Positions 1 through 7,524 are shown, counted from the first letter of the stretch. The stretch: 11,962 nucleotides of DNA from Kiritimatiellia bacterium (GCA_017508315.1 JAFVZE010000060.1:1-11962); one strand, 5' to 3'. Notes: a model not told the origin generated them from the letters alone. Numbers and translations: made by a program.

Positions 1-258
1 CCCGGGCGCGTCACGAGCCCCACGTTCTGCATCGTGCAGGAGCACGCGGGAGAACGGCTTCTGGTGCACATGGATCTTTACCGGCTGCACGGCGAGGCGG
101 ATGTCGAGGCGATCGGCTGGGAGGATTATCTTTCCCAGGGGGCGGTGCTGGTCGTCGAATGGCCCGAGCGTGCCGGATCGCTGGTGCCGCCGACGGCGAA
201 GCATGTGGTGTTCAAGCATCTTGACGGCGAGGAACGCCGCTCGGTGGAGTTTGTCTGA
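1..258 (+). CDS. tsaE: tRNA threonylcarbamoyladenosine biosynthesis ATPase TsaE, C-terminal part
   Basis: The 5' end lies outside the window, and the reading frame is open from base 1 to a TGA at 256-258. TsaE is the small cytoplasmic P-loop ATPase that works with TsaB and TsaD to put the threonylcarbamoyl group on A37 of ANN-decoding tRNAs. What is visible is the family's second half. A V-T-S-P-T-F segment (codons 4-9) matches the usual V-x-SPT-[FY] switch region. H-M-D-L-Y-R-L (codons 23-29) matches H-x-DLYRL, I-G-W-E-D-Y matches the (I/L)G-x-x-(E/D)-Y block, and V-E-W-P-E matches the VEWPE signature. The Walker A motif must lie upstream of base 1. The ending is short and of normal type. 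The next gene starts 14 bases later, so the two are probably co-transcribed. Family assignment is secure. Confidence 0.92.
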   Translation, partial: PGRVTSPTFCIVQEHAGERLLVHMDLYRLHGEADVEAIGWEDYLSQGAVLVVEWPERAGSLVPPTAKHVVFKHLDGEERRSVEFV

Positions 259-272
259 AAGGGGTTCGGGCG

Positions 273-866
273 ATGGCCAAGGAGATAAATCACACGGAAC
301 GTCGGCGCATGGTGATCGTCAAAGCCATGCGGCTTTTCGCGCAGATGGGATATTCGAAGGTTTCGTTTCTGACGCTTTCGGAGGCTACCGGCATCGCCCG
401 CACGGCGCTGTACCGTTATTTCAAAAGCAAGCGTGAGCTTTTCGACGAGGCGATCCACGAGATCACCGGCGGACTTATGGTGGAGCTGAGCGACATCATC
501 GACCGCAAGGAATCCGTCGCCGTCCGGCTGGAGTTGGCGTGTTCGCAGGTGATCGACGAAATATACCGCAAGCGCGAGTTCTTTCTGGCGATTTTCGATT
601 TTGTCTTTTCGATGGTGCGCGCCGGCGAGGACATGACCGGGAGAATCGCGCTTTTCACCGACGGGCTGAAACACGTCTACCGCAAACTGCTTGCCGAGGG
701 TGTGCGCACGGGAGAGTTTGCGGAGGACCTCAACGCGCAGGAAATGGCCGATGTTTTCTTCGCGGTTATGGAATCAAGTTCGTTCAGGATGCTTCTGGCC
801 ATCGAGAACACGTCCGATACCGCGAAAATGCGCTTCAAAAGCCTTATCCGCACGATTCGGAAATAA
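273..866 (+). CDS. TetR/AcrR family transcriptional regulator
   Basis: This is a 197-residue protein of normal TetR length. The N-terminal DNA-binding domain spans about residues 8-56. The recognition helix-turn-helix is at about 33-52 (T-L-S-E-A-T-G-I-A-R-T-A-L-Y-R-Y-F-K-S-K), ending in the typical L-Y-R-Y-F-K-S-K-R-E-L-F. The remaining roughly 140 residues are helical and form the variable ligand-binding and dimer domain, so the effector cannot be read. The ATG at 273 is preceded by AAAGGGG (258-264) at good spacing, and this Shine-Dalgarno overlaps the tsaE stop codon, which indicates translational linkage with tsaE. The gene downstream encodes a GH109-like exported protein, and a 16-bp inverted repeat lies between them (921-936). 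It is inferred, not shown, that the regulator binds there. It could equally act on a distant target or on itself. Confidence 0.9.
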   Translation: MAKEINHTERRRMVIVKAMRLFAQMGYSKVSFLTLSEATGIARTALYRYFKSKRELFDEAIHEITGGLMVELSDIIDRKESVAVRLELACSQVIDEIYRKREFFLAIFDFVFSMVRAGEDMTGRIALFTDGLKHVYRKLLAEGVRTGEFAEDLNAQEMADVFFAVMESSSFRMLLAIENTSDTAKMRFKSLIRTIRK

Positions 867-920
867 AAGTTTCCATTGTACAGTAACTGAAATGCGGCTT
901 GTTAGATGATCCAACCCGGT

Positions 921-964
921 TCAAGTTGATACTTGATGCGACGGGTGTAAATTGATAATATACT
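921..964 (+). promoter_or_regulatory. Promoter region with 16-bp inverted repeat upstream of the GH109-like gene
   Basis: The 132-base gap 867-998 is markedly more AT-rich than its neighbours. It contains TCAAGT-TGAT-ACTTGA (921-936), an inverted repeat with perfect 6-base arms and a 4-base centre. Several promoter pairs are possible. TTGATA (926-931) lies 16 bases from TAAATT (948-953). TTGATG (933-938) lies 17 bases from TAATAT (956-961) or 15 from GATAAT (954-959). The palindrome covers either -35 candidate, as a repressor operator would. The exact promoter is not resolvable by eye. The upstream TetR-type protein is the nearest candidate binder. Confidence 0.5.
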
Positions 965-998
965 CAGGTATAACATAAATCTGACAAGGAGTTTCGAT

Positions 999-2444
999 AT
1001 GAAGCAGAACAGGCGTGAGTTTCTGGCCTCGGCGGCGTGGATGGGCGCGGCGGCGATGGCGGCGGGATGCATCGGGCGCAAGTCGGCGATGTGCGGTCTC
1101 GGGTGCGGCGAAGGAGCCCCCATGCACGGTTTTCGCGTCGCTCCCATGAAGCGCGTGCGCGTCGGCATCATCGGAGTGGGCAGCCGCGGCACGGCGGCGG
1201 CGCACCGGATCGCGCAGATCCCGGGCTGCGAACTTACCGCCATCTCGGACATCAATCCCAAGCGTCTCGACATCGTTCAGAAGTGGCTCAGGGATTTCGG
1301 TTATCCCGCCGCGAAGGAGTGGGGCCGCAACGGAGACGAGGACGCCTGGAAGGGGCTTTGCGACAGCGACGTCTGCGATGTCGTCTATTCCGTCACTCCG
1401 CGCACGCTCCATTGCCCGATCAACGTCTACGCAATGGCGCACGGCAAGCACGTTCTGCAGGAGGTTCCCGGCGCATTCTCTCTCGACGAGTGCTGGGAGA
1501 CCGTCGAGGCCGCGGAGAAATACCGCCGCCACTGCATGATGCTTGAGAACTGCACCTACGGCGAGTACGAAATGCTTGCTTTCAACCTCGTGAAGAAGGG
1601 CAAACTCGGCGAAATCATCCAGGCGGAGGTCGGCTACCAGCACGACCAGCGCTCGTTGCAGTACAATCCGCACGACGGCCGTTTCTGGCGCATCAAGCGC
1701 CACATGGAGCAGCACGGCAACTACTACCCGACGCACGGGCTCGTTCCCGCCGGGCGCTGCCTCGACATCAACCGCGGCGACCGCTTCGACTATCTCGTGT
1801 CGATGGAGACGAAATCGGCGTCGTTCGAGCAGTTCGGCCGCGACAACTTCCCCGAGAACGACTGGCGGCACAGCGCCAAAATGGTCAAGGGCGACATCAA
1901 TATGTCGATGCTCCATACCGCCAACGGTAAAATCCTGACGCTCAAACACAACGTCTGCACTCCAAGCCCGTACGACCGCGGCAATATGTTCCTCGGCACG
2001 AACGGCATCTTCCGCAGCTATCCTTCGCTTTTGATGGCGTGGGAGGAAAAAACCGGAGATGGCGGCGCTCATGACTATTTCTCCGCCGAAAAGGCCGAAA
2101 AAATCCGCAAGGAACACATGCATCCGTTCTGGAAGACTGCCGGTGAGATCGCGAAAAAGGTCGGCGGCCACGGCGGCATGGACTTCATCATGGATCTTCG
2201 CTGGGCGTACTGCCTGCAGAACGGTCTGCCGCTCGACACGGATGTGTACGATCTGGCGACTTATTCGTCGATTGTTGAACTTACCGAGCGCTCGGTCAAC
2301 GCCCGTTCGGCGGTCGTCGAATTCCCGGATTACACGAAGGGCGGCTGGAAAACGGCCAGGGCTTTCACGGTTGATGAGATCGATATGGATAAATTCGACT
2401 TTTCAAAGGGTGTAAAGCGCGATACGGATGCCCAAACGACGTGA
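999..2444 (+). CDS. Tat-exported Gfo/Idh/MocA-fold protein, GH109-type (alpha-N-acetylgalactosaminidase-like)
   Basis: This 481-residue protein starts with a twin-arginine signal (N-R-R-E-F-L, residues 4-9), a hydrophobic stretch, and a lipobox-like M-A-A-G-C with Cys24. It is probably exported folded and then lipid-anchored. The mature part has a Rossmann nucleotide-binding loop G-V-G-S-R-G (59-64), an E-V-P segment (155-157) and the Gfo/Idh/MocA C-terminal domain. Several blocks look like the GH109 family: M-L-E-N (181-184), G-Y-Q-H-D (212-216), Y-P-T-H-G-L (243-248) and D-I-N-R-G-D-R-F-D-Y (256-265). Known GH109 enzymes use bound NAD+ to hydrolyse terminal alpha-GalNAc by an oxidation-elimination route, and the conserved Glu, Tyr-x-His and His positions are present here. 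AAGGAG (986-991) lies 7 bases before the ATG. The family contains members with other sugar specificities, so GalNAc as substrate is inference. Confidence 0.85.
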   Translation: MKQNRREFLASAAWMGAAAMAAGCIGRKSAMCGLGCGEGAPMHGFRVAPMKRVRVGIIGVGSRGTAAAHRIAQIPGCELTAISDINPKRLDIVQKWLRDFGYPAAKEWGRNGDEDAWKGLCDSDVCDVVYSVTPRTLHCPINVYAMAHGKHVLQEVPGAFSLDECWETVEAAEKYRRHCMMLENCTYGEYEMLAFNLVKKGKLGEIIQAEVGYQHDQRSLQYNPHDGRFWRIKRHMEQHGNYYPTHGLVPAGRCLDINRGDRFDYLVSMETKSASFEQFGRDNFPENDWRHSAKMVKGDINMSMLHTANGKILTLKHNVCTPSPYDRGNMFLGTNGIFRSYPSLLMAWEEKTGDGGAHDYFSAEKAEKIRKEHMHPFWKTAGEIAKKVGGHGGMDFIMDLRWAYCLQNGLPLDTDVYDLATYSSIVELTERSVNARSAVVEFPDYTKGGWKTARAFTVDEIDMDKFDFSKGVKRDTDAQTT

Positions 2445-2449
2445 GAATT

Positions 2450-2458
2450 TGGTATAAT
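2450..2458 (+). promoter_or_regulatory. Extended -10 promoter for carB
   Basis: TGG followed by a perfect TATAAT (2453-2458) forms a textbook extended -10 element just after the stop of the preceding gene. No good -35 hexamer sits 16-18 bases upstream (the sequence there is about TGCCCA), which fits an extended -10 promoter. The -10 also lies inside an 11-base inverted repeat, GGTAT-A-ATACC (2451-2461). The predicted transcript has a leader of about 40 bases before the carB ATG. The ribosome site is probably AAAGG at 2489-2493. Confidence 0.65.
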
Positions 2459-2504
2459 ACCCCCTCGGTTTGAAGACATCCCCTTCTGAAAGGTTTTTCG
2501 CAGA

Positions 2505-5500
2505 ATGAAACGAACCGACGTCGACAAGGTTTTGATCATTGGATCGGGTCCGATTGTTATCGGACAGGCTTGTGAATTTGACTACTCCGGCACCCAGGCC
2601 TGCAAGGCCTTGCGCGAATGCGGATACAAGGTCGTGCTCGTCAACTCCAATCCGGCGACGATAATGACCGACCCGGTGATGGCGGACGCGACGTACATCG
2701 AACCGCTCAACGCCGCGCGTCTCGAGCAGATCATCGCGAAAGAGAGGCCCGATGCCATATTGCCGAATCTCGGCGGGCAGACGGGCCTCAATCTTTCCAT
2801 GGAGCTCGCCAAGAAGGGCATTCTCGAAAAATACGGCGTCAAGGTCATCGGCGTCAACCTTGAAGCCATCGAGCGCGGCGAAGACCGCGAGGTCTTCAAG
2901 GCGACGATGGAAAAGCTCGGCATCGAAACCCCGCGCTCGGGCATCGTCCACACGGTGGAGGAGGCGGTCGAGCTCGTGGAGCAGAAGATCGGCTATCCGG
3001 TCGTGGTGCGTCCGGCATACACGATGGGCGGCTCCGGCGGCGGTTTCTGCTACAACATCGAGGAACTGCGCACCATCTGCCAGCGCGGGCTTGACGCTTC
3101 GCTCACGCGCCAGTGCCTTATCGAAGAGTCGATTCTCAACTGGGAGGAGCTGGAAGTCGAGGTCGTGCGCGACGCGAAGAACCAGATGATCAGCGTCTGC
3201 TTCATCGAGAACATCGACGCGGTGGGCGTCCATACGGGCGACAGCTTCTGCGCCGCGCCGTTTATCACGATTTCCAAGGAGCTTGAAGAACGCCTCAAGC
3301 GCGATGCGTTCAAGATCGTCGAATCCATCGGCGTCATCGGCGGCTGTAACGTCCAGTGGGCGCACGATCCGAAGACCGATCGCGTGGTCATCATCGAGAT
3401 CAATCCGCGCACTTCGCGCTCGTCCGCGCTCGCTTCGAAAGCGACGGGGTTCCCGATCGCGCTCGTTTCCGCGAAGCTCGCTTCTGGAATGACGCTCGAC
3501 GAAATTCCGTATTGGCGCGACGGCAGCCTTGAGAAGTACACCCCGAGCGGCGATTACATCGTCCTCAAGTTCGCGCGCTGGGCGTTCGAGAAGTTCCGCG
3601 CCGTCGAAGACAAGCTCGGAACCCAGATGAAGGCCGTTGGCGAGGTGATGTCGATAGGCAAAACCTACAAGGAGACTTTCCAGAAGGCGATCCGCGCTCT
3701 GGAGCGCGGCCGCGCCGGGCTCGGATTCGTCAAGGATTTCCACGAAAAGACGCTTGACGAACTCCTGAAGATGCTCGCGATCCCCAACTCCGAGCGTCAC
3801 TTCCAGATGTACGAGGCGCTGCGCAAGGGGGCGACCAACGAGCAGATTTTCGAGCGCACCGGCGTCAAGGGCTACTTCGTCGACCAGATGCGCGAACTCG
3901 TGCAGGAGGAAGAGCAGATTCTCATGCACAAGGGCGGTTTTCTTCCCAACGACATGCTCGTGCGGGCGAAGAAGGACGGCTTTTCGGACAAGTATCTCTC
4001 GCAGCTTCTCGGCGTTCCAGAGCGCGACATCCGCGCCCAGCGCAAGGGCTTGGGGTGCGTTGAAACGTGGCACAAGGTGCCGGTTTCCGGCGTCGAGGAT
4101 CAGGCCTACTACTATTCGTCCTACAACGGCGAAAAGAGCGAAGTGCCGGTTTCGGACAACAGAAAGAAGGTGATGATCCTCGGCGGCGGCCCGAACCGCA
4201 TCGGTCAGGGCATCGAATTCGATTACTGCTGCTGCCATGCTGCGATGGCGATGCGCAAGATGGGTTACGAGACCATCATCGTCAACTGCAACCCCGAAAC
4301 GGTCTCCACCGACTACGACACTTCCGACAAGCTCTATTTCGAGCCGGTCACGGTCGAAGACGTTCTGCAGATCTACGAGAACGAAAAGCCCGAGGGCGTC
4401 ATCGTCCAGTTCGGCGGACAGACTCCGCTCAACATCGCCCGCGGCCTGCAGGAAGCAGGGTGCAGGATCCTCGGCACGTCCGTCGATTCCATCGACGACG
4501 CCGAAGACCGCGATCTTTTCCACTCCATCATGGACAAGCTCGGCATCCCCATGCCCGAGTCGATGATGGCCAGCGACATCGACGGCGCGGTCGAGTGCGC
4601 GCAGAAGCTCGGATATCCGCTCATCATCCGTCCTTCGTTCGTCCTCGGCGGGCGCGGCATGGAGGTCATCTACGACGAGATAATGCTCCGCGAATACGTC
4701 GCCAAGGCCGTCGGCGTCACTCCCGACCGTCCGCTCTATCTCGACCGCTTCCTCTGTCATGCGCTTGAATGCGAGGCGGACGCGCTCTCCGACGGCAAGG
4801 ATATCTTCATTCCGGCGATCATGCAGCACATCGAACTTGCCGGCATCCATTCCGGAGACTCCGCCTGCGTGCTGCCGCCCGCGTCCATCAGCGAGGAGAA
4901 CAAGGAGACGATTCTCGACTACACCCGCCGCATCGCCACCGAACTGAAGGTGGTCGGACTCATGAACATGCAGTTCGCGATCGAAAACGGCAAGGTCTAC
5001 GTGATCGAGGCCAACCCGCGCGCATCGCGCACGGTTCCGCTCGTGTCCAAGGTCGCCGGAACCCAGATGGCCGGCGTCGCCACGCAGTTGATGCTCGGAG
5101 AAAGCGTCAAGTCGCTCGGACTCGACAAGCGCCATGTGGTGCCGTATTACGGCGTCAAGGAAGCGGTCATGCCTTTCGAGAAGTTTCCGGAGGTCGACCC
5201 TGTTCTCGGACCGGAAATGCGCTCTACCGGAGAAGTGCTCGGCCTTGCCGACACCTTCGGCCTCGCCTACTACAAGTCGCAGGAAGCGGTCGGTTCGCCG
5301 CTCCCGACGAAGCCCGGCAAGCTTCTCGTCTCGCTTTCCGACAAGCCCGACAGCGCCGTGGAGGCGGTCAAGCTCTTCGTTGAACTCGGATTCGAAATCG
5401 TCGGCACGGAAGGGACGATCAAGTTCCTTGCCGAGCACGGAGTCGAAGGCAAGGTGATCGCCAAGATCGGCGAAGGCCGCCCCGACGTTCTCGACGCGAT

Positions 5501-5717
5501 CAAGAACCGCGAGGTGAAGCTCATCATCAACACGCCGTCCGGCCGCCGCGACGCGCGCGCCGACGACTGCCGCATCCGTCAGGCTGCGATCAAGTACTCC
5601 GTTCCCTATCTCACGACGATCGCCGCCGCGTCCGCCGCGGCCGAAGGCATCGCCGCGGCGATGAAGGGCAAGGGCGAAGTGCGCTCGCTCCAGGAGTATC
5701 ACGCGACTGTCAGGTAA
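2505..5717 (+). CDS. carB: Carbamoyl-phosphate synthase large subunit
   Basis: This is a full-length 1070-residue CarB (E. coli 1073). It makes carbamoyl phosphate from bicarbonate, ammonia delivered by CarA, and two ATP, for arginine and pyrimidine synthesis in the cytoplasm. The two homologous halves are clear. The first opens with G-S-G-P-I-V-I-G-Q-A-C-E-F-D-Y-S-G-T (13-30), and its ATP-grasp domain carries R-P-A-Y-T-M-G-G-S-G-G-G (169-180) and E-I-N-P-R-T-S-R (298-305). The second opens with G-G-G-P-N-R-I-G-Q-G-I-E-F-D-Y (560-574) and carries R-P-S-F-V-L-G-G-R-G-M-E (709-720) and E-A-N-P-R-A-S-R (835-842). The helical oligomerisation domain lies between them. The C-terminal MGS-like regulatory domain (about 935-1070) has I-I-N-T-P-S-G-R-R (1007-1015), so allosteric control by nucleotide or ornithine is possible. 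carA is not adjacent. The start is supported by alignment with the family N-terminus. Confidence 0.98.
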   Translation: MKRTDVDKVLIIGSGPIVIGQACEFDYSGTQACKALRECGYKVVLVNSNPATIMTDPVMADATYIEPLNAARLEQIIAKERPDAILPNLGGQTGLNLSMELAKKGILEKYGVKVIGVNLEAIERGEDREVFKATMEKLGIETPRSGIVHTVEEAVELVEQKIGYPVVVRPAYTMGGSGGGFCYNIEELRTICQRGLDASLTRQCLIEESILNWEELEVEVVRDAKNQMISVCFIENIDAVGVHTGDSFCAAPFITISKELEERLKRDAFKIVESIGVIGGCNVQWAHDPKTDRVVIIEINPRTSRSSALASKATGFPIALVSAKLASGMTLDEIPYWRDGSLEKYTPSGDYIVLKFARWAFEKFRAVEDKLGTQMKAVGEVMSIGKTYKETFQKAIRALERGRAGLGFVKDFHEKTLDELLKMLAIPNSERHFQMYEALRKGATNEQIFERTGVKGYFVDQMRELVQEEEQILMHKGGFLPNDMLVRAKKDGFSDKYLSQLLGVPERDIRAQRKGLGCVETWHKVPVSGVEDQAYYYSSYNGEKSEVPVSDNRKKVMILGGGPNRIGQGIEFDYCCCHAAMAMRKMGYETIIVNCNPETVSTDYDTSDKLYFEPVTVEDVLQIYENEKPEGVIVQFGGQTPLNIARGLQEAGCRILGTSVDSIDDAEDRDLFHSIMDKLGIPMPESMMASDIDGAVECAQKLGYPLIIRPSFVLGGRGMEVIYDEIMLREYVAKAVGVTPDRPLYLDRFLCHALECEADALSDGKDIFIPAIMQHIELAGIHSGDSACVLPPASISEENKETILDYTRRIATELKVVGLMNMQFAIENGKVYVIEANPRASRTVPLVSKVAGTQMAGVATQLMLGESVKSLGLDKRHVVPYYGVKEAVMPFEKFPEVDPVLGPEMRSTGEVLGLADTFGLAYYKSQEAVGSPLPTKPGKLLVSLSDKPDSAVEAVKLFVELGFEIVGTEGTIKFLAEHGVEGKVIAKIGEGRPDVLDAIKNREVKLIINTPSGRRDARADDCRIRQAAIKYSVPYLTTIAAASAAAEGIAAAMKGKGEVRSLQEYHATVR

Positions 5718-5730
5718 AGGGCGGACGGAA

Positions 5731-6300
5731 ATGAAGCGGTTGCTGCTGACTCTGCCGATGGCGTTGTTCCTGACGGGGTGCTTCACCGCTTCACAGCCGC
5801 GGGAAGCGCGGGAGTGGACCGTCGAGTTCGATCGCGCTTCCCTCTCCGGACGGCGGCAGCCGCGCTTCGGGGTGTGCCGCGTTCTGCAGACGGCGGTCCG
5901 TGCGCCGTACGATTCGAAACCGATCGCGGTGCTTCGCGCCGACGGATCGATGGCGTTTGATCCCTACAACCGTTTTTCCGCCGCGCCTGCGGCGCTGCTG
6001 GGCGCGGCCGCGCTCGATGCGTTGAACGCCTGCGGGGATTTCGAGGCGGTTCTCGATTCCGTCTCTTCGGTCCGCAGCGACGTCGATCTGGAAATGACCG
6101 CCACCCGGCTTGTGCTCGACTGCACGGAAGCGGGGGCGCGCAGGGCCAAGGTCGAGTTGACGCTTTCCATGCTCGAGCGCCGCGAATTCGTCAAGACCGT
6201 GAATGCTTCGGGAGAGGCTTTTGCCGACGACGGCAACTACACCAAGGCGTTTTCCGCCGCTTTTTCCGCGGCCGTGTCGGATTGCATCCGGCGTTTGTAG
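5731..6300 (+). CDS. PqiC-like ABC-transport auxiliary lipoprotein
   Basis: This is a 189-residue lipoprotein. A short signal peptide ends in the lipobox L-T-G-C with Cys17, so the mature protein is lipid-anchored, probably in the outer membrane. The rest resembles the ABC-type transport auxiliary component family (PqiC type). It shows an F-D-P-Y-N-R-F block followed by an alanine/leucine-rich helix (residues 75-98), C-G-D-F-E-A-V-L (99-106), D-V-D-L-E-M-T-A-T-R-L-V-L-D (115-128), and a closing Y-T-K-A-F-S-A-A-F-S-A-A-V-S-D helix. Family members normally sit at the end of MCE/Mla-like or Pqi lipid-transport operons. Here no permease, ATPase or MCE gene is present. It starts 13 bases after carB with AAAGGG (5716-5721) as ribosome site, and so is probably co-transcribed with carB. 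The family call rests on pattern recognition and is moderately sure. Lipoprotein status is firm. Confidence 0.7.
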   Translation: MKRLLLTLPMALFLTGCFTASQPREAREWTVEFDRASLSGRRQPRFGVCRVLQTAVRAPYDSKPIAVLRADGSMAFDPYNRFSAAPAALLGAAALDALNACGDFEAVLDSVSSVRSDVDLEMTATRLVLDCTEAGARRAKVELTLSMLERREFVKTVNASGEAFADDGNYTKAFSAAFSAAVSDCIRRL

Positions 6301-6313
6301 TTCCGTTCCGCGC

Positions 6314-7399
6314 ATGAAATCCCGCAAATATCAGGAGATTCATGATGCGCTCGCCTCTGAAATCCAGAAAGGCGTGTACGATGCGGACGGGACGCTGCCG
6401 GGCGAAAACGTCATCGCCGGCCGGTTTTCGACGGCGCGTGAAACGGTGCGCAAGGCGCTGGCGATGCTGGCGCACGAGGGATTCGTCACGCGGAAGATGG
6501 GCGCCGGCACGTATGTGGCAAAGCGTGCGCGCAGGCGGACCGGCGAGTTCGGGCTTCTGATGCCGGATGTCTCCTCCGCGCGCATATTCCGCGATTTCGT
6601 GACTGAAATCAGGCGCCTTGCGCGGCGCAACGGCTATGAAGTGGTCGTTGATGAATTCATGGAGGAATCGGCCGAAGCGGCGGCCGTGCGGGTGCGCAGA
6701 ATCGCCCGCGGGATGGTGGTGCGCAATGTCGAAGGCGTGGTTTTCAGGCCGTTTGTCGATGAGCGTCTGGCGGATGCCAACATGGAGGTCGTGCGGATTT
6801 TCAAGAACGCCGGGATGCCGGTGGTGCTGCTTGACGCTGATGTCGTCGAGTCCCCGAAACGCAGCGAATGCGATTTGGTGGCGATTGACAACGTTTCGGC
6901 AGGCAGGCGTGTCGCGGAGCATCTTATCGCGCGCGGGTACCGCAGGATCGCTTTTCTGATGCAGGGCGGGGCTTTCCGGAGCAACATCAACTGGCGCAAC
7001 CGTTTTTTCGGAGTGGCCGGCGAATCCGCCCTGCGGGGGATCACGGAGGCGGTGACTCCGCTTTATTTCGAACCCGGCGACATCGCGCGTCTGCGCAGGC
7101 TGTGCCGTTCGCGTTTCCGGCCGCAGGCCATCGTGTGCGGCAACGACGAGACGGCGGTTCTGCTGATGGAGTCGCTCAGGACGCTCGGCAAACGCATTCC
7201 GCACGACATCGCCGTCGTGGGTTTCGACGATGTCGACATCGCCGCGTGCACCGTCCCCGCGCTGACGACGGTGCGTCAGCCTTCCCGCGACATAGCGCGG
7301 GCGGCTCTCAGGACGCTTCTGGGGCGCATCGCCCGCCCGAACGACGATCCCCGCGAAGTTCTCGTCAACGCTCCTCTCGTCGTCCGCTCTTCGACTTGA
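6314..7399 (+). CDS. GntR/LacI hybrid transcriptional regulator (AraR-like architecture)
   Basis: This 361-residue cytoplasmic regulator has two parts. Residues 1-75 form a GntR winged helix-turn-helix: L-P-G-E-N-V-I-A-G-R-F-S (28-39), A-R-E-T-V-R-K-A-L (41-49), then the wing G-A-G-T-Y-V-A (63-69). Residues 77-360 are a LacI/GalR-type periplasmic-binding-protein fold that senses sugars, with A-I-D-N-V-S-A-G-R-R-V-A-E-H-L (190-204), G-N-D-E-T-A (276-281) and V-G-F-D-D-V-D-I-A (302-310). This order is that of the arabinose repressor AraR. The frame stays open further upstream into the preceding gene, but the wHTH domain aligns from the ATG at 6314, 13 bases after the lipoprotein stop. No clear Shine-Dalgarno precedes it, so expression may be low or coupled to the upstream gene. 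Two matching palindromes downstream (7438-7453, 9298-9313) have the TGT-N4-ACA core seen in AraR-type operators and are its likely targets. Confidence 0.9.
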   Translation: MKSRKYQEIHDALASEIQKGVYDADGTLPGENVIAGRFSTARETVRKALAMLAHEGFVTRKMGAGTYVAKRARRRTGEFGLLMPDVSSARIFRDFVTEIRRLARRNGYEVVVDEFMEESAEAAAVRVRRIARGMVVRNVEGVVFRPFVDERLADANMEVVRIFKNAGMPVVLLDADVVESPKRSECDLVAIDNVSAGRRVAEHLIARGYRRIAFLMQGGAFRSNINWRNRFFGVAGESALRGITEAVTPLYFEPGDIARLRRLCRSRFRPQAIVCGNDETAVLLMESLRTLGKRIPHDIAVVGFDDVDIAACTVPALTTVRQPSRDIARAALRTLLGRIARPNDDPREVLVNAPLVVRSST

Positions 7400-7437
7400 G
7401 GCGGACGGTACGGTTCCGCCGGTTCCGGAATCGCCGA

Positions 7438-7483
7438 ACCTGTCTATACATGTATTGCGGCGAAAAATGATATCGTGTAAAAT
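7438..7483 (+). promoter_or_regulatory. Operator plus promoter (copy 1), upstream of the barrel-enzyme gene
   Basis: The element begins with the imperfect palindrome ACCTGTCTATACATGT (7438-7453), whose core is TGT-N4-ACA. One base later is a weak -35, TTGCGG (7455-7460), then an exact 17-base spacer and a good -10, TAAAAT (7478-7483). The palindrome centre would be about 45 bases before the predicted start of transcription. The same arrangement recurs at 9298-9343 with identical spacing. GntR/LacI hybrid regulators of the AraR type bind TGT-N4-ACA cores, so the regulator encoded at 6314-7399 is the likely binder. This is inferred. Confidence 0.75.
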
Positions 7484-7502
7484 TGCGCCGTTCCCCGGCA
7501 AC
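7438..7502 (+). repeat. Direct repeat of a regulatory module, copy 1
   Basis: Aligned without gaps to 9298-9362, 55 of 65 bases are identical. The longest identical blocks are ACCTGTCTATACA, GTATTGCGG and TATCGTGTAAAATTG. The similarity stops at the operator on the left and a few bases after the start of transcription on the right, so only the control region is shared, not coding sequence. Confidence 0.85.
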
Positions 7503-7524
7503 CGGAACCGGGACGGAGATCAGA

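Noticed and set aside
921..2171. Minus-strand open frame of 416 codons across the GH109-like gene
   Set aside because: It lies opposite a well-supported gene, extends into its promoter and shows biased composition without domains.
2403..5786. Open frame of 1127 codons on the minus strand, covering carB
   Set aside because: It is antisense to an unmistakable carB. Strong GC bias at third codon positions removes stops from the opposite frame. The translation is a low-complexity mix rich in Arg, Asp, His and Leu and matches no family I know.
6203..6313. Upstream extension of the regulator frame into the lipoprotein gene
   Set aside because: The extra residues overlap the lipoprotein coding region in another frame and have no GntR similarity. 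The winged-helix domain begins at 6314.
7411..7442. Possible terminator hairpin after the regulator gene
   Set aside because: Only a 5-bp GGTTC/GAACC stem with a 10-base loop can be drawn, and no T-tract follows. The GGTTCCG copies are mostly direct, not inverted.
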